From: RAM1 sp943372515
Lineage (GTDB): Bacteria; Pseudomonadota; Gammaproteobacteria; Burkholderiales; Burkholderiaceae_C
NCBI GenBank assembly: GCA_943372515.1
Contig: CALRYY010000042.1
Coordinates: 1 to 32,842, forward strand
Direction of reading: 5' to 3'
DNA length: 32,842 nt
In this document: positions 16,658 through 24,060 of the stretch, in pieces
How positions within the stretch are numbered: position 1 is the first letter of the stretch
Layout of the letters: each line of letters begins with the position of its first letter
The notes under the pieces: model-generated
Seen by the model: the letters and a program-made list of their open reading frames with translations, nothing else
Told to the model about the DNA's origin: nothing
The model's database searches: none
Program-made: the position numbers and the translations under genes

Positions 16658-17308
16658 TTGAAGCCGATCAGCGATTTCCCTTCGCCGTACCCGATCCAGT
16701 TTCGCGGCAGTCGCCTGGCGCGCTGGGCGCTGGGTTTGTGCGGCTGGAAGGTTCACTTTGACGGCCTGCCTGCGCTGCAGGGCGTGCTGGTGGTGTATCC
16801 GCACACCAGCAACTGGGACTTCCCCGTCATGATGCTGGCCAAGTGGACGGTGGGTGTGCCGGTGCGCTTTTGGGGCAAGGAATCGCTGTTTCGCATCCCG
16901 CTGTTTGGCCGCTGGCTGCGCTGGCTGGGTGGCGTGCCCGTGGCACGCACGGCAGCGCGGGGGGTGACGACCCAGGCGCTGGATATTTTTGAAGACCGCC
17001 GACGCAATGGCCGTTACTTCTGGCTGGGCCTGGCGCCCGAGGGCACGCGCAAATACGTGCCCGGCCTGCGCAGCGGTTTTTACCGCACGGCCCTGGCAGC
17101 AGGCGTGCCGCTGGGCCTGGTGCGGCTGGACTATGGGCAGCGCCAGGTCACGGTGTGTGATTTCATTGAGCTCAGTGGCGACACTGCGCTGGACATGGCG
17201 CGCATGGCCGACATCTACCAGGGCGTGCAGGGCCGTGTGCCGGCCAATGTGGCCCCGGTGAAGCTGCTGGACCCATCGTTCAACCGAGCCGATACCATTG
17301 TGAAATGA
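16658..17308 (+). CDS. lysophospholipid acyltransferase family protein
   Basis: Protein of 216 residues of the PlsC/LPLAT superfamily. The acyl-transfer motif H-X4-D is seen in YPHTSNWDF (H49, D54), and the second block, corresponding to EGTR, in GLAPEGTRKYVPGLRSGFYR. It lacks a long N-terminal membrane anchor but has hydrophobic patches, so it probably acts at the inner face of the cytoplasmic membrane. The acyl acceptor is unknown; short members of this group are often linked to unusual lipids or glycolipids. The start is taken as TTG at 16658, two bases after the purD stop, because no ATG or GTG occurs early enough to keep the PIQFRGSRLARWALG region. It overlaps hemF by ATGA. Confidence 0.88.
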   Translation: MKPISDFPSPYPIQFRGSRLARWALGLCGWKVHFDGLPALQGVLVVYPHTSNWDFPVMMLAKWTVGVPVRFWGKESLFRIPLFGRWLRWLGGVPVARTAARGVTTQALDIFEDRRRNGRYFWLGLAPEGTRKYVPGLRSGFYRTALAAGVPLGLVRLDYGQRQVTVCDFIELSGDTALDMARMADIYQGVQGRVPANVAPVKLLDPSFNRADTIVK

Positions 17309-18234
17309 CCAGCACCGCAACTCTTGCCTCCCCCCAAGCCGTCCGCACCTGGCTGCAGGGCCTGCAGCAGCGCATTACCAGCGCCATTGCACAGGCCGAC
17401 GGCACGCCTTTTCTGTCAGACACCTGGGCCAAGCCCCCGGGTGAGCCGCTGCAGGGCGACGGCATCACCCAGATTTTGGAGGGCGGGCCGCTGTTTGAGC
17501 GGGCAGGGTGCGGGTTTTCGCATGTGCGCGGGCCGAAGCTGCCGCCGTCGGCCACCCAGCACCGGCCCGAGCTGGCCGGCGCGCCGTTTGAGGCCATGGG
17601 TGTGTCGCTGGTGTTTCACCCGCGCAACCCGTATGTGCCCACGGTGCACATGAACGTGCGCATGATCGCCGCCACCGCGCCCGGCCAGGCGCCCGTGTGC
17701 TGGTTTGGCGGCGGCATGGATCTGACGCCGTATTACGGGTTTGAAGAAGACGCGGTGCACTTTCACACCACTTGCCGCGACGCGCTGGCGCCGTTTGGCG
17801 CCGACAAATACCCGCGCTTCAAGACCTGGTGTGACGAGTATTTCTTCTTGAAGCACCGCAACGAGCAGCGCGGCGTGGGCGGCGTGTTTTTTGACGACTT
17901 TTCAGAGCTGGGCATGGACGGCAGCCTGGCGATGATGCAGGCTGTGGGCGACAACCTGCTTGCGGCCTACCTGCCCATCGTGCAGCGCCGCCAGGGCACG
18001 CCGTATGGCGAGCGCGAGCGGGCCTTCCAGCTGTACCGGCGCGGGCGGTATGTTGAATTCAACCTGGTGTGGGACCGGGGCACGCATTTCGGCCTGCAGT
18101 CGGGCGGGCGCACTGAATCGATTTTGCTGTCCATGCCGCCGCTGGTCAGCTGGGCCTACCAACAGCAGCCCGAGCCCGGCTCGCCCGAGGCGGCGCTGTA
18201 CAGCCAGTTTCTGGTGCGCAAGGACTGGGTTTGA
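17305..18234 (+). CDS. hemF: oxygen-dependent coproporphyrinogen III oxidase
   Basis: Cytoplasmic enzyme of 309 residues that oxidatively decarboxylates coproporphyrinogen III to protoporphyrinogen IX with O2, a late heme-synthesis step. The sequence is strongly conserved: MGVSLVFHPRNPYVPTVHMN, FGGGMDLTPYYGFEEDAVHF, YPRFKTWCDEYFFLKHRNE, RGVGGVFFDDF and YVEFNLVWDRGTHFGLQSGG followed by RTESILLSMPP. Length matches the family (about 300). The ATG overlaps the stop of the acyltransferase (17305-17308), and its own stop overlaps the TTG start of nadD. The aerobic form implies an oxygen-using lifestyle. Confidence 0.98.
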   Translation: MTSTATLASPQAVRTWLQGLQQRITSAIAQADGTPFLSDTWAKPPGEPLQGDGITQILEGGPLFERAGCGFSHVRGPKLPPSATQHRPELAGAPFEAMGVSLVFHPRNPYVPTVHMNVRMIAATAPGQAPVCWFGGGMDLTPYYGFEEDAVHFHTTCRDALAPFGADKYPRFKTWCDEYFFLKHRNEQRGVGGVFFDDFSELGMDGSLAMMQAVGDNLLAAYLPIVQRRQGTPYGERERAFQLYRRGRYVEFNLVWDRGTHFGLQSGGRTESILLSMPPLVSWAYQQQPEPGSPEAALYSQFLVRKDWV

Positions 18235-18836
18235 GCCAACCCTACCGGATCGGCATATTTGGCGGCGCGTTTGATCCGCCGCACAACGCGCACATCGCAT
18301 TGGCCCAGGCGGCGGTGGAACAGCTGGGCCTGGACGAGCTGCGTATCTTCCCGACCGGCCAGGCCTGGCACAAGGCGCGCGCCTTGTCAGACGGGACCCA
18401 CCGCCTGGCCATGGCCCGGCTGGCCTTTGCCCAGGTGCCGCGCGCCACGGTCGACGGGCGTGAATTGCAGCGTGCCGGCTACACCTACACCGTGGATACC
18501 CTGCGTGAGCTGCGTCAGGAGTTTCCCCTAGCGCAGCTGCTGCTGGTGATCGGCGCCGACCAGGCCGAAGCCCTGCACACCTGGCGCGAAAATGAAGAGA
18601 TCGCCCGTACCGCTATAATTTCAATAGCGGCACGTGCAAGACCCACCGGGTCTGTCAGCACATTTGATGCGTCCCGTTTGCCGGCTGGCCCGCGCGAGCC
18701 CGTGGAGCTGCCGCCCATGCCCTTCAGTTCTACCGAAATCCGCGCGCGCGCGGCCGCTGGTGAGAAAATCAACCATCTGGTCCCCGGCGCGGTAGCGCGC
18801 TATATTGAAGACCATCACCTTTACCACCCGTCCTGA
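18231..18836 (+). CDS. nadD: nicotinate-nucleotide adenylyltransferase
   Basis: Cytoplasmic enzyme of 201 residues that adenylates nicotinate mononucleotide to nicotinate adenine dinucleotide in NAD synthesis. The nucleotidyltransferase motif IGIFGGAFDPPHNAHIALAQ (H18, H21), the segment AGYTYTVDTLRELRQEFP, LLLVIGADQAEALHTW and the second motif FSSTEIRARAAAGE are all present. The start is the TTG at 18231, within a TTGA overlap with the hemF stop; a later start would remove the nucleotide-binding strand. A perfect 7-bp hairpin sits inside the coding region (18610-18630) where the protein reads RTAIISIAARA. The stop shares one base with the rsfS start (TGATG). Confidence 0.95.
   Translation: MSQPYRIGIFGGAFDPPHNAHIALAQAAVEQLGLDELRIFPTGQAWHKARALSDGTHRLAMARLAFAQVPRATVDGRELQRAGYTYTVDTLRELRQEFPLAQLLLVIGADQAEALHTWRENEEIARTAIISIAARARPTGSVSTFDASRLPAGPREPVELPPMPFSSTEIRARAAAGEKINHLVPGAVARYIEDHHLYHPS
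18610..18630. repeat. intragenic inverted repeat in nadD
   Basis: A perfect inverted repeat CCGCTAT-AATTTCA-ATAGCGG (stem 18610-18616 / 18624-18630). It is strikingly A/T-rich against its G/C-rich surroundings and it is in frame in nadD. It resembles short GCTAT...ATAGC palindromes that I recall as scattered in Comamonadaceae genomes. It also contains TATAAT (18614-18619), a perfect -10 hexamer, but no -35 is evident. Confidence 0.5.
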
Positions 18837-19540
18837 TGACCACTGAAACTGCCGCCAAGAAAGACACCCAGAAACTCCAGCGAGCCATTGTCGATGGCCT
18901 GGAAGATGTGAAAGCGCAGGACATTCAGGTCTACAACACCGAGCATCTGTCGCCGTTGTTTGAGCGGGTCATCATTGCCACGGGCAGCTCCAACCGCCAG
19001 ACCAAGGCACTGGCCGCCAGCGTGCGCGACGCTGTGCGGGAAGCCGGCTTTACCAAGCCGCGCATCGAGGGTGAAGACAATGGCGAATGGATCATCGTGG
19101 ACTGCGGCGCCGCCGTGGCGCACATCATGCAGCCGGCCATCCGCCAGTATTACCACCTGGAAGAAATCTGGGGCGACAAGCCCGTGCGCCTGAAGTTCGG
19201 CGCGCCCAACCCCATGGGCTTGCCGATGAAGGAGCCGTCCAAGGCTGCCAAGGCCCCAGGCAAAAAAGAAGCCGAGCCCAAGACCACCCTGCGCCGCAGC
19301 AGCGCGGCCAAGACCGCCATCAAGGCGGCCGAGCAGGCGGCCAAGCCCAAGCCGAGGCCGAAGGCACCGGCCAAACGCCCTGGCGCTAAAACCGCCATCA
19401 AATCCGCCATCAAGACCGTGGTGGTGGGCAAAAAGACGGCCGCCAGCAAGCCGGCTGCACCGCGCTCTGGCGCCAAAACCAGCGCCAAACCGGCCGCGCC
19501 GCGTTCCGCACCCAAAAAGGCGCCTGCCCGCAAGGCATGA
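18836..19540 (+). CDS. rsfS: ribosome silencing factor with long basic C-terminal tail
   Basis: RsfS/Iojap protein of 234 residues; the family is usually only about 105-130. Residues ~12-120 form the RsfS domain (LQRAIVDGLEDVKAQDIQVY, FERVIIATGSSNRQTKALAA, GEWIIVDCGAAVAHIM, YYHLEEIWGD). It binds ribosomal protein L14 (uL14) on the 50S subunit and blocks subunit joining when nutrients are short. From ~residue 124 onward comes a ~110-residue Ala/Lys/Pro tail, with repeats such as PAAPRSGAK and PAAPRSAPK, resembling histone H1-like tails and probably disordered. Its start overlaps the nadD stop by one base and its stop overlaps rlmH by ATGA. The tail DNA keeps the local GC-rich composition, so it looks native. 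Confidence 0.93.
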   Translation: MTTETAAKKDTQKLQRAIVDGLEDVKAQDIQVYNTEHLSPLFERVIIATGSSNRQTKALAASVRDAVREAGFTKPRIEGEDNGEWIIVDCGAAVAHIMQPAIRQYYHLEEIWGDKPVRLKFGAPNPMGLPMKEPSKAAKAPGKKEAEPKTTLRRSSAAKTAIKAAEQAAKPKPRPKAPAKRPGAKTAIKSAIKTVVVGKKTAASKPAAPRSGAKTSAKPAAPRSAPKKAPARKA

Positions 19541-20004
19541 AGCTGTACGTTGTGGCCGTCGGCCAGCGGGTGCCCGACTGGGCACAGACGGCCTGGGACG
19601 ACTACGCCAAGCGCTTTCCGCCCGAGCTGCGGGTGGAGCTGAAAGCCGTCAAGACCGAGCCGCGCGGCTCCAAGACGCTGGAAACCCTGTACGCCGCCGA
19701 GCGCGAGCGCATCGAGGCAGCCATTCCCCGTGGCTGCCGCGTGGTGGCGCTGGACGAACGCGGCACCACCCTTACCACCGTGGCGCTGGCCGCCAAGCTC
19801 AAGACCTGGCAACTGGAGGCCGACGATGTGGCGTTGGTCATTGGCGGGCCCGACGGGCTGGACCCGGCCTTTCGCCAGGCTGCACACGAGCGCATCCGCT
19901 TGTCAGACCTGACGCTGCCGCACGCCATGGTGCGCGTGCTGCTGGTAGAGCAGCTGTACCGCGCCTGGTCCATCAACGCCAACCATCCGTACCACCGTGA
20001 GTAA
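19537..20004 (+). CDS. rlmH: 23S rRNA pseudouridine(1915) N3-methyltransferase
   Basis: SPOUT-class methyltransferase of 155 residues, exactly the usual family length. It methylates pseudouridine 1915 in helix 69 of 23S rRNA on assembled 70S ribosomes, using S-adenosylmethionine. The N-terminus is MKLYVVAVGQRVPDWAQTAW. The SAM-binding knot is recognisable as VALVIGGPDGLDPAF and LSDLTLPHAMVRVLLVEQLY, ending RAWSINANHPYHRE. The ATG overlaps the rsfS stop (19537-19540), giving a ribosome-themed rsfS-rlmH pair. The REP-like hairpin pair just after the stop may act as the 3' end of the transcript. Confidence 0.97.
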   Translation: MKLYVVAVGQRVPDWAQTAWDDYAKRFPPELRVELKAVKTEPRGSKTLETLYAAERERIEAAIPRGCRVVALDERGTTLTTVALAAKLKTWQLEADDVALVIGGPDGLDPAFRQAAHERIRLSDLTLPHAMVRVLLVEQLYRAWSINANHPYHRE

Positions 20005-20034
20005 GGCGCCTGTCCACCGGAGCCAGGCGGTTGT

Positions 20035-20102
20035 CACCCCGGGCTCGACCCGGGGTCCATCCTCGCGCGCTTACATGGATGCCGGATCAAGTCCGGCATG
20101 AC
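20035..20102. repeat. inverted pair of REP-like hairpins (copies 2 and 3)
   Basis: Two palindromes of one family in opposite orientation lie between rlmH and maf. The first is ACCCCGGG-CTCGA-CCCGGGGT (20036-20056, 8-bp stem). The second is ATGCCGGA-TCAAG-TCCGGCAT (20079-20099, 8-bp stem), 26/27 identical over its extended unit to 3987-4013. The first read in reverse gives the same frame GGAT..CC..TC....CC..TGAC with different stem bases. The arrangement resembles a BIME. The second copy supplies the in-frame ATG at 20098 upstream of maf. Confidence 0.8.
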
Positions 20103-20106
20103 AGAC

Positions 20107-20706
20107 ATGGAATTCATTTACCTCGCCTCCCAATCCCCCCGCCGGCGCCAGCTGCTCGAACAGCTGGGCGTCAAATACGAGCTGCTGTTGCCCGGCGCCG
20201 ATGAAGACGCCGAGGGCATGGAAGCCGTGTTGCCCGGTGAAGCCCCCGCGCGCTACGTACAGCGCGTCACGGGCCTCAAGCTGGACGCCGCCGTGGCGCG
20301 CCTGAAGCGCCGGGGGCTGAGCGTGGCACCCATCCTGTGCTCGGACACCACCGTGGCCATGGGCCGCACCATTTACGGCAAACCGGCCGACGCCAAAGAC
20401 GCCGCCCGCATGCTGGCGGCGCTGTCGGGCCAGACCCACCGCGTGCTCACGGCCGTGGCCATACAGGCCGGGCGCAAAAGGCTTGACGCGTTGAGTGATT
20501 CCCGCGTGACCTTTGCCGCCATGACGCCCGCGAATATCCGCCGCTATGTGGACGGTGGCGAGCCCATGGGCAAGGCCGGTGCGTACGCGGTGCAGGGCGC
20601 GGCTGCGGCCTTCATTGCAAAAATCAGCGGCAGCTACTCTGGCATCATGGGCCTGCCCATGTACGAGACAGCGCAATTGCTGCGCGAATGCGGCTTCAAA
20701 ACCTAA
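20107..20706 (+). CDS. Maf family nucleoside triphosphate pyrophosphatase
   Basis: Cytoplasmic house-cleaning pyrophosphatase of 199 residues that hydrolyses non-canonical or pyrimidine nucleoside triphosphates to monophosphates. Family motifs are LASQSPRRRQLLEQLG at the N-terminus, ILCSDTTVAMGRTIYGKP (the catalytic Asp region), YVDGGEPMGKAGAYAVQG and the C-terminal GSYSGIMGLPMYETAQLLRE. I prefer the ATG at 20107, which gives MEFIYLASQSPRR as in homologues; the in-frame ATG at 20098 belongs to the REP-like repeat. No strong ribosome binding site precedes either. Exact substrate class (dTTP/UTP or m7GTP type) is not decided here. rng starts seven bases after its stop. Confidence 0.94.
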   Translation: MEFIYLASQSPRRRQLLEQLGVKYELLLPGADEDAEGMEAVLPGEAPARYVQRVTGLKLDAAVARLKRRGLSVAPILCSDTTVAMGRTIYGKPADAKDAARMLAALSGQTHRVLTAVAIQAGRKRLDALSDSRVTFAAMTPANIRRYVDGGEPMGKAGAYAVQGAAAAFIAKISGSYSGIMGLPMYETAQLLRECGFKT

Positions 20707-20712
20707 AAGAAC

Positions 20713-22188
20713 ATGCAGCAGGACATCCTCATCAACTGGTCGCCCCAGGAAACCCGCGTGGCCGTGGTGGAAAACGGCGCCGTGCAGGAGCTGCATGTAG
20801 AGCGCACGCTGGAGCGCGGCCTGGTGGGCAATGTGTACCTGGGCAAGGTGGCGCGTGTGCTGCCGGGCATGCAGTCGGCGTTTATCGACATTGGCCTGGA
20901 GCGCGCAGCCTTTTTGCATGTGGCCGATGTCTGGCACCGCCAGCCCGACGGCGAGCCGCCCGCCCAGGTCAAGGCCACGCAGCCGCAGGTGCCCATTGAA
21001 AAGCAGGTGTTTGAGGGCCAGGCCCTCATGGTGCAGGTCATCAAGGACCCGATTGGTACCAAGGGCGCGCGCCTGTCCACCCAGATCAGCGTGGCCGGGC
21101 GGCTGCTGGTGTTTTTGCCGCAGGACGACCACATCGGCGTGTCGCAGAAGATCCCGCAGGACCAGCGCGATGCGCTGCGCGCGCGGCTGCAGGCGCTGGC
21201 CGGCCCGCAGGGCGGCGGCTTCATCCTGCGCACCAATGGCGAAGACGCCAGCGACCCCGAGCTGGCCGAAGACATTGCCTACCTGCGTAAGACCTGGGCG
21301 CGCATCAAGGACGCATCGCTGCGCCTGCCGCCCACGTCGCTGCTGCACCAGGACCTGAGCCTGCTGCAGCGCGTGCTGCGCGACCTGGTGAGCGAAGAAA
21401 CGCAGACGATCCGGCTGGATTCGCGTGAACAATTTGAGAGCCTGCAGGCCTTTGGGCGTGAATTCATGCCGGCGGCTGCCGGGCGGCTGGCGCTGTACAA
21501 GGGCGAGCGGCCTATCTTTGACCTGTTTTCGATTGACGAGGAAATCGCCCGCGCGCTGGGCCGTCGCGTGGACCTGAAATCAGGCGGCTACGTGATCGTG
21601 GACCAGACCGAGGCACTGACCACGGTGGACGTGAACACCGGCGGTTATGTGGGCGCGCGCAATTTTGACGACACGATCTTCAAGACCAACCTGGAGGCCG
21701 CAGGCGCCATTGCACGCCAGCTGCGCCTGCGCAACCTGGGCGGCATCGTGATCGTGGACTTCATCGACATGGTGCGCGAGGACCACCGCGACGCCGTGCT
21801 GGGCGAGTTTCGCAAGCAGCTGGCACGCGACCGGGTCAAGACCATGGCCGGCGGGTTTTCGCAGTTGGGCCTGGTAGAGATGACGCGCAAGCGCACCCGC
21901 GAATCACTGGCCCACATGCTGTGCGAGCCCTGCGAGGCCTGCCAGGGCAAGGGCATCGTCAAGACGGCGCGCAGCGTGTGCTATGACATCCTGCGCGAAA
22001 TACTGCGCGAGGCGCGGCAGTTCAACCCGCGTGAATTCCGCGTGGTGGCATCGCCGCGCGTGGTGGAACTCTTCCTGGACGAGGAAAGCCAGCACCTGGC
22101 CGGCCTGTCGGACTTCATCGGCAAGCCGATCTCGCTGCAAAGCGAAAGCGCCATGGGGCAGGAGCAGTACGACATTGTTTTGTTGTGA
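20713..22188 (+). CDS. rng: ribonuclease G
   Basis: Endoribonuclease of 491 residues, RNase E/G family without the long RNase E C-terminal scaffold. It matures the 5' end of 16S rRNA and takes part in mRNA decay. It opens MQQDILINWSPQETRVAVVE, followed by the S1 RNA-binding domain from about residue 36 (GLVGNVYLGKVARVLPGMQS). Catalytic aspartates are D306 in TTVDVNTGGYVG and D349 in IVIVDFIDM; the 43-residue spacing equals that of E. coli RNase E D303/D346. The zinc-link region is CEPCEACQGKG (C404, C407, C410). The stop overlaps the start of the deacetylase gene (TGATG), an odd link between RNA and envelope genes. Confidence 0.96.
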   Translation: MQQDILINWSPQETRVAVVENGAVQELHVERTLERGLVGNVYLGKVARVLPGMQSAFIDIGLERAAFLHVADVWHRQPDGEPPAQVKATQPQVPIEKQVFEGQALMVQVIKDPIGTKGARLSTQISVAGRLLVFLPQDDHIGVSQKIPQDQRDALRARLQALAGPQGGGFILRTNGEDASDPELAEDIAYLRKTWARIKDASLRLPPTSLLHQDLSLLQRVLRDLVSEETQTIRLDSREQFESLQAFGREFMPAAAGRLALYKGERPIFDLFSIDEEIARALGRRVDLKSGGYVIVDQTEALTTVDVNTGGYVGARNFDDTIFKTNLEAAGAIARQLRLRNLGGIVIVDFIDMVREDHRDAVLGEFRKQLARDRVKTMAGGFSQLGLVEMTRKRTRESLAHMLCEPCEACQGKGIVKTARSVCYDILREILREARQFNPREFRVVASPRVVELFLDEESQHLAGLSDFIGKPISLQSESAMGQEQYDIVLL

Positions 22189-22919
22189 TGCGCCGGCCCA
22201 TCCCTATCCTGACCTACCACCAGGTGGACACGCCGCCCCCCGCCGGCACGCCTTACCGCAGCCTGGTGGTGTCGCCCGGCGCGTTTGCGCGGCAGATGGG
22301 CCTGCTCAAGCTGCTGGGCTACCAGGGCCTGAGCATGAGTGCGCTGCTGCCTTACCTGCAGGGTGACAAGCAGGGCAAGGTGGTGGGCATCACGCTGGAC
22401 GACGGCTATGTGAACAACCTGGAACACGCCTTGCCCGTGCTGCAGAAAAACGGCTTCAGCGCCACCTGCTACATCGTGAGCGGGCAGCTGGGTGGCTCCA
22501 ATGTGTGGGATGCGCCCAAGGGCGTGCCGCCCAAGCCGCTGATGGATGCAGCCCAACTGCGCGCCTGGGTGGCGGGCGGGCAAGAGATTGGCGCGCACAC
22601 GCGCAACCATGTGGATCTGACGGCGCTGGACGACGCCGCGGCGCTCGAGGAAATCAGGGCCTGCCGCACCGATCTGGAGCCGCTGCTGGGCGTGCCCGTG
22701 CAGCAGTTTTGTTACCCGTACGGCTTTTACGAAGCACGCCACGCGCTCATGGTGCAAGAGGCCGGCTATGCCTGCGCCACCACCACCCAGCGCAGCCGCA
22801 CACTCGCCGGTGACGGCCTGTTTGCGCTGCCGCGCGTGCCGGTGCACCAGTCCACGACCTTGCCGCTGTTTTGGGCCAAGGTGGCCACGGCGTATGAAGA
22901 CCGCCGCCGCAGCCGTTGA
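22188..22919 (+). CDS. polysaccharide deacetylase family protein
   Basis: NodB-homology (CE4) protein of 243 residues. The opening IPILTYHQVDTP, the metal-binding motif ITLDDGYVNN (corresponding to TFDDG), the HTRNHVDLTAL block (H-x3-H) and FCYPYGFYEARHALMVQEAG are typical. No signal peptide is seen, so it is probably cytosolic or uses another route. It likely removes acetyl groups from an N-acetyl sugar of a lipid-linked or cell-surface glycan. Two starts are possible, GTG at 22185 and ATG at 22188; I took the ATG, whose A is the last base of the rng stop. The next gene, a glycosyltransferase, starts eight bases after its stop, so both probably act on the same glycan. Confidence 0.9.
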   Translation: MRRPIPILTYHQVDTPPPAGTPYRSLVVSPGAFARQMGLLKLLGYQGLSMSALLPYLQGDKQGKVVGITLDDGYVNNLEHALPVLQKNGFSATCYIVSGQLGGSNVWDAPKGVPPKPLMDAAQLRAWVAGGQEIGAHTRNHVDLTALDDAAALEEIRACRTDLEPLLGVPVQQFCYPYGFYEARHALMVQEAGYACATTTQRSRTLAGDGLFALPRVPVHQSTTLPLFWAKVATAYEDRRRSR

Positions 22920-22926
22920 TGTACCG

Positions 22927-24060
22927 ATGAAAATTGCCGTCCTCAACCGCGTTTTTGCCCGGACCGGCGGCGGGGCTGAGAGCTATTCCATCGCGCTGGT
23001 CGAGCAGCTGGCCCAGCGCCACGACGTGCATGTGTTTGCCCAGCAGATGGACCATGCGTGGCCGGGCGTTACCTACCACCGCATTTCATGCCCGATGGCC
23101 AAGCCGCGCTGGGTTAACCAGCTTTGGTATGCCTTTGCCACGTGGCGCGCCACGCGCCGTGGCTTTGATGTGGTGCATTCGCATGAAAACACCTGGCACG
23201 GGCAGGTGCAGACGATTCACGTCAAGCCCGTGCGGCACAACCTGCTGGTGGGCCGTTCAGGTCTGCGGCGTGTGCTGGCCTGGCTCAAGATTGCACTGAG
23301 CCCGCGGCTCATCACCTATGTGGCATTGGAAGCGGCGCGTTTTCGGGTGCGGCCTGGGCAGCAGGTGGTGGTGACTTCGCAGAATCTGCGTGCCGAGGTG
23401 CTGCAGGCGTATCCGCATGCCGAGCCGCTGGTGTCTGTGGTGACGCCTGGCGTCACCCTGCCGGGGCCCGGGCCGGAAAAGGCCGAAGCCCGCCGGTTGC
23501 TGGGTCTGCCAGAGCAGGGTAGCTTGCTGCTGTTCGTGGCCAACGACTACGCGCGCAAGGGGCTGGACGGCCTGTTGCAGGCGCTGGCCGGGCTGCCTGA
23601 AGAGGTAGCGCTGGCCGTGGTGGGTAACGCTGCCGGTATTGCCCCGTTCAATGCTCGCGCGCAGGCGCTGGGTGTGGATGGCCGCGTGCATTTCCTGGGC
23701 TCGCTGAAAAGCGTGGACCCGGCTTATCGCGCCGCCGACGTGCTGGTGCACCCCACATTGGAGGACACCTTTGCCATGGTGGTCCTGGAGGCCATGGCGC
23801 ATGGCCTGCCGGTGGTGGTGAGCGGGCCAGCCTGCTGCGGCATCTCCAGCCTGCTGACCGATGGACGGGATAGCTTGCTGCTGGACGATCCGCGGGACGC
23901 CAACACGATCAAGTCAGCGTTGGCGCGTGTGCTGGGGGACCCAGAGCTGGCCGCCAGCCTGGGCGCCGCTGCACACCGTTTCGCGCAAGATCACAGCTGG
24001 CAATCAGCAGCCCGGGCGTACGAGCAGCTCTACCAGCGCAGCCTCAAGCCACCAGCTTGA
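22927..24060 (+). CDS. glycosyltransferase family 4 protein
   Basis: GT-B fold glycosyltransferase of 377 residues. The N-terminal Rossmann-like half starts MKIAVLNRVFARTGGGAESY (the glycine-rich loop that contacts the acceptor), followed by HDVHVFAQQM and FDVVHSHENTWHGQ. The C-terminal donor-binding half has LLLFVANDYARKGLDGLLQA, VHFLGSLKSVDPAYRAADVL and the E-X7-E-like segment EDTFAMVVLEAMAHGLPVVV. It resembles LPS core hexosyltransferases (RfaG/WaaG type), acting at the cytoplasmic face of the inner membrane. An upstream in-frame extension to 22768 lies in the deacetylase gene and is rejected. Its last 17 bases overlap the 3' end of the convergent GT2 gene. Confidence 0.92.
   Translation: MKIAVLNRVFARTGGGAESYSIALVEQLAQRHDVHVFAQQMDHAWPGVTYHRISCPMAKPRWVNQLWYAFATWRATRRGFDVVHSHENTWHGQVQTIHVKPVRHNLLVGRSGLRRVLAWLKIALSPRLITYVALEAARFRVRPGQQVVVTSQNLRAEVLQAYPHAEPLVSVVTPGVTLPGPGPEKAEARRLLGLPEQGSLLLFVANDYARKGLDGLLQALAGLPEEVALAVVGNAAGIAPFNARAQALGVDGRVHFLGSLKSVDPAYRAADVLVHPTLEDTFAMVVLEAMAHGLPVVVSGPACCGISSLLTDGRDSLLLDDPRDANTIKSALARVLGDPELAASLGAAAHRFAQDHSWQSAARAYEQLYQRSLKPPA

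Noticed and set aside
18614..18619. TATAAT inside nadD as a promoter for rsfS-rlmH
   Set aside because: No acceptable -35 hexamer lies 16-18 bases upstream and the hexamer is part of a palindrome, so I do not annotate it as a promoter.
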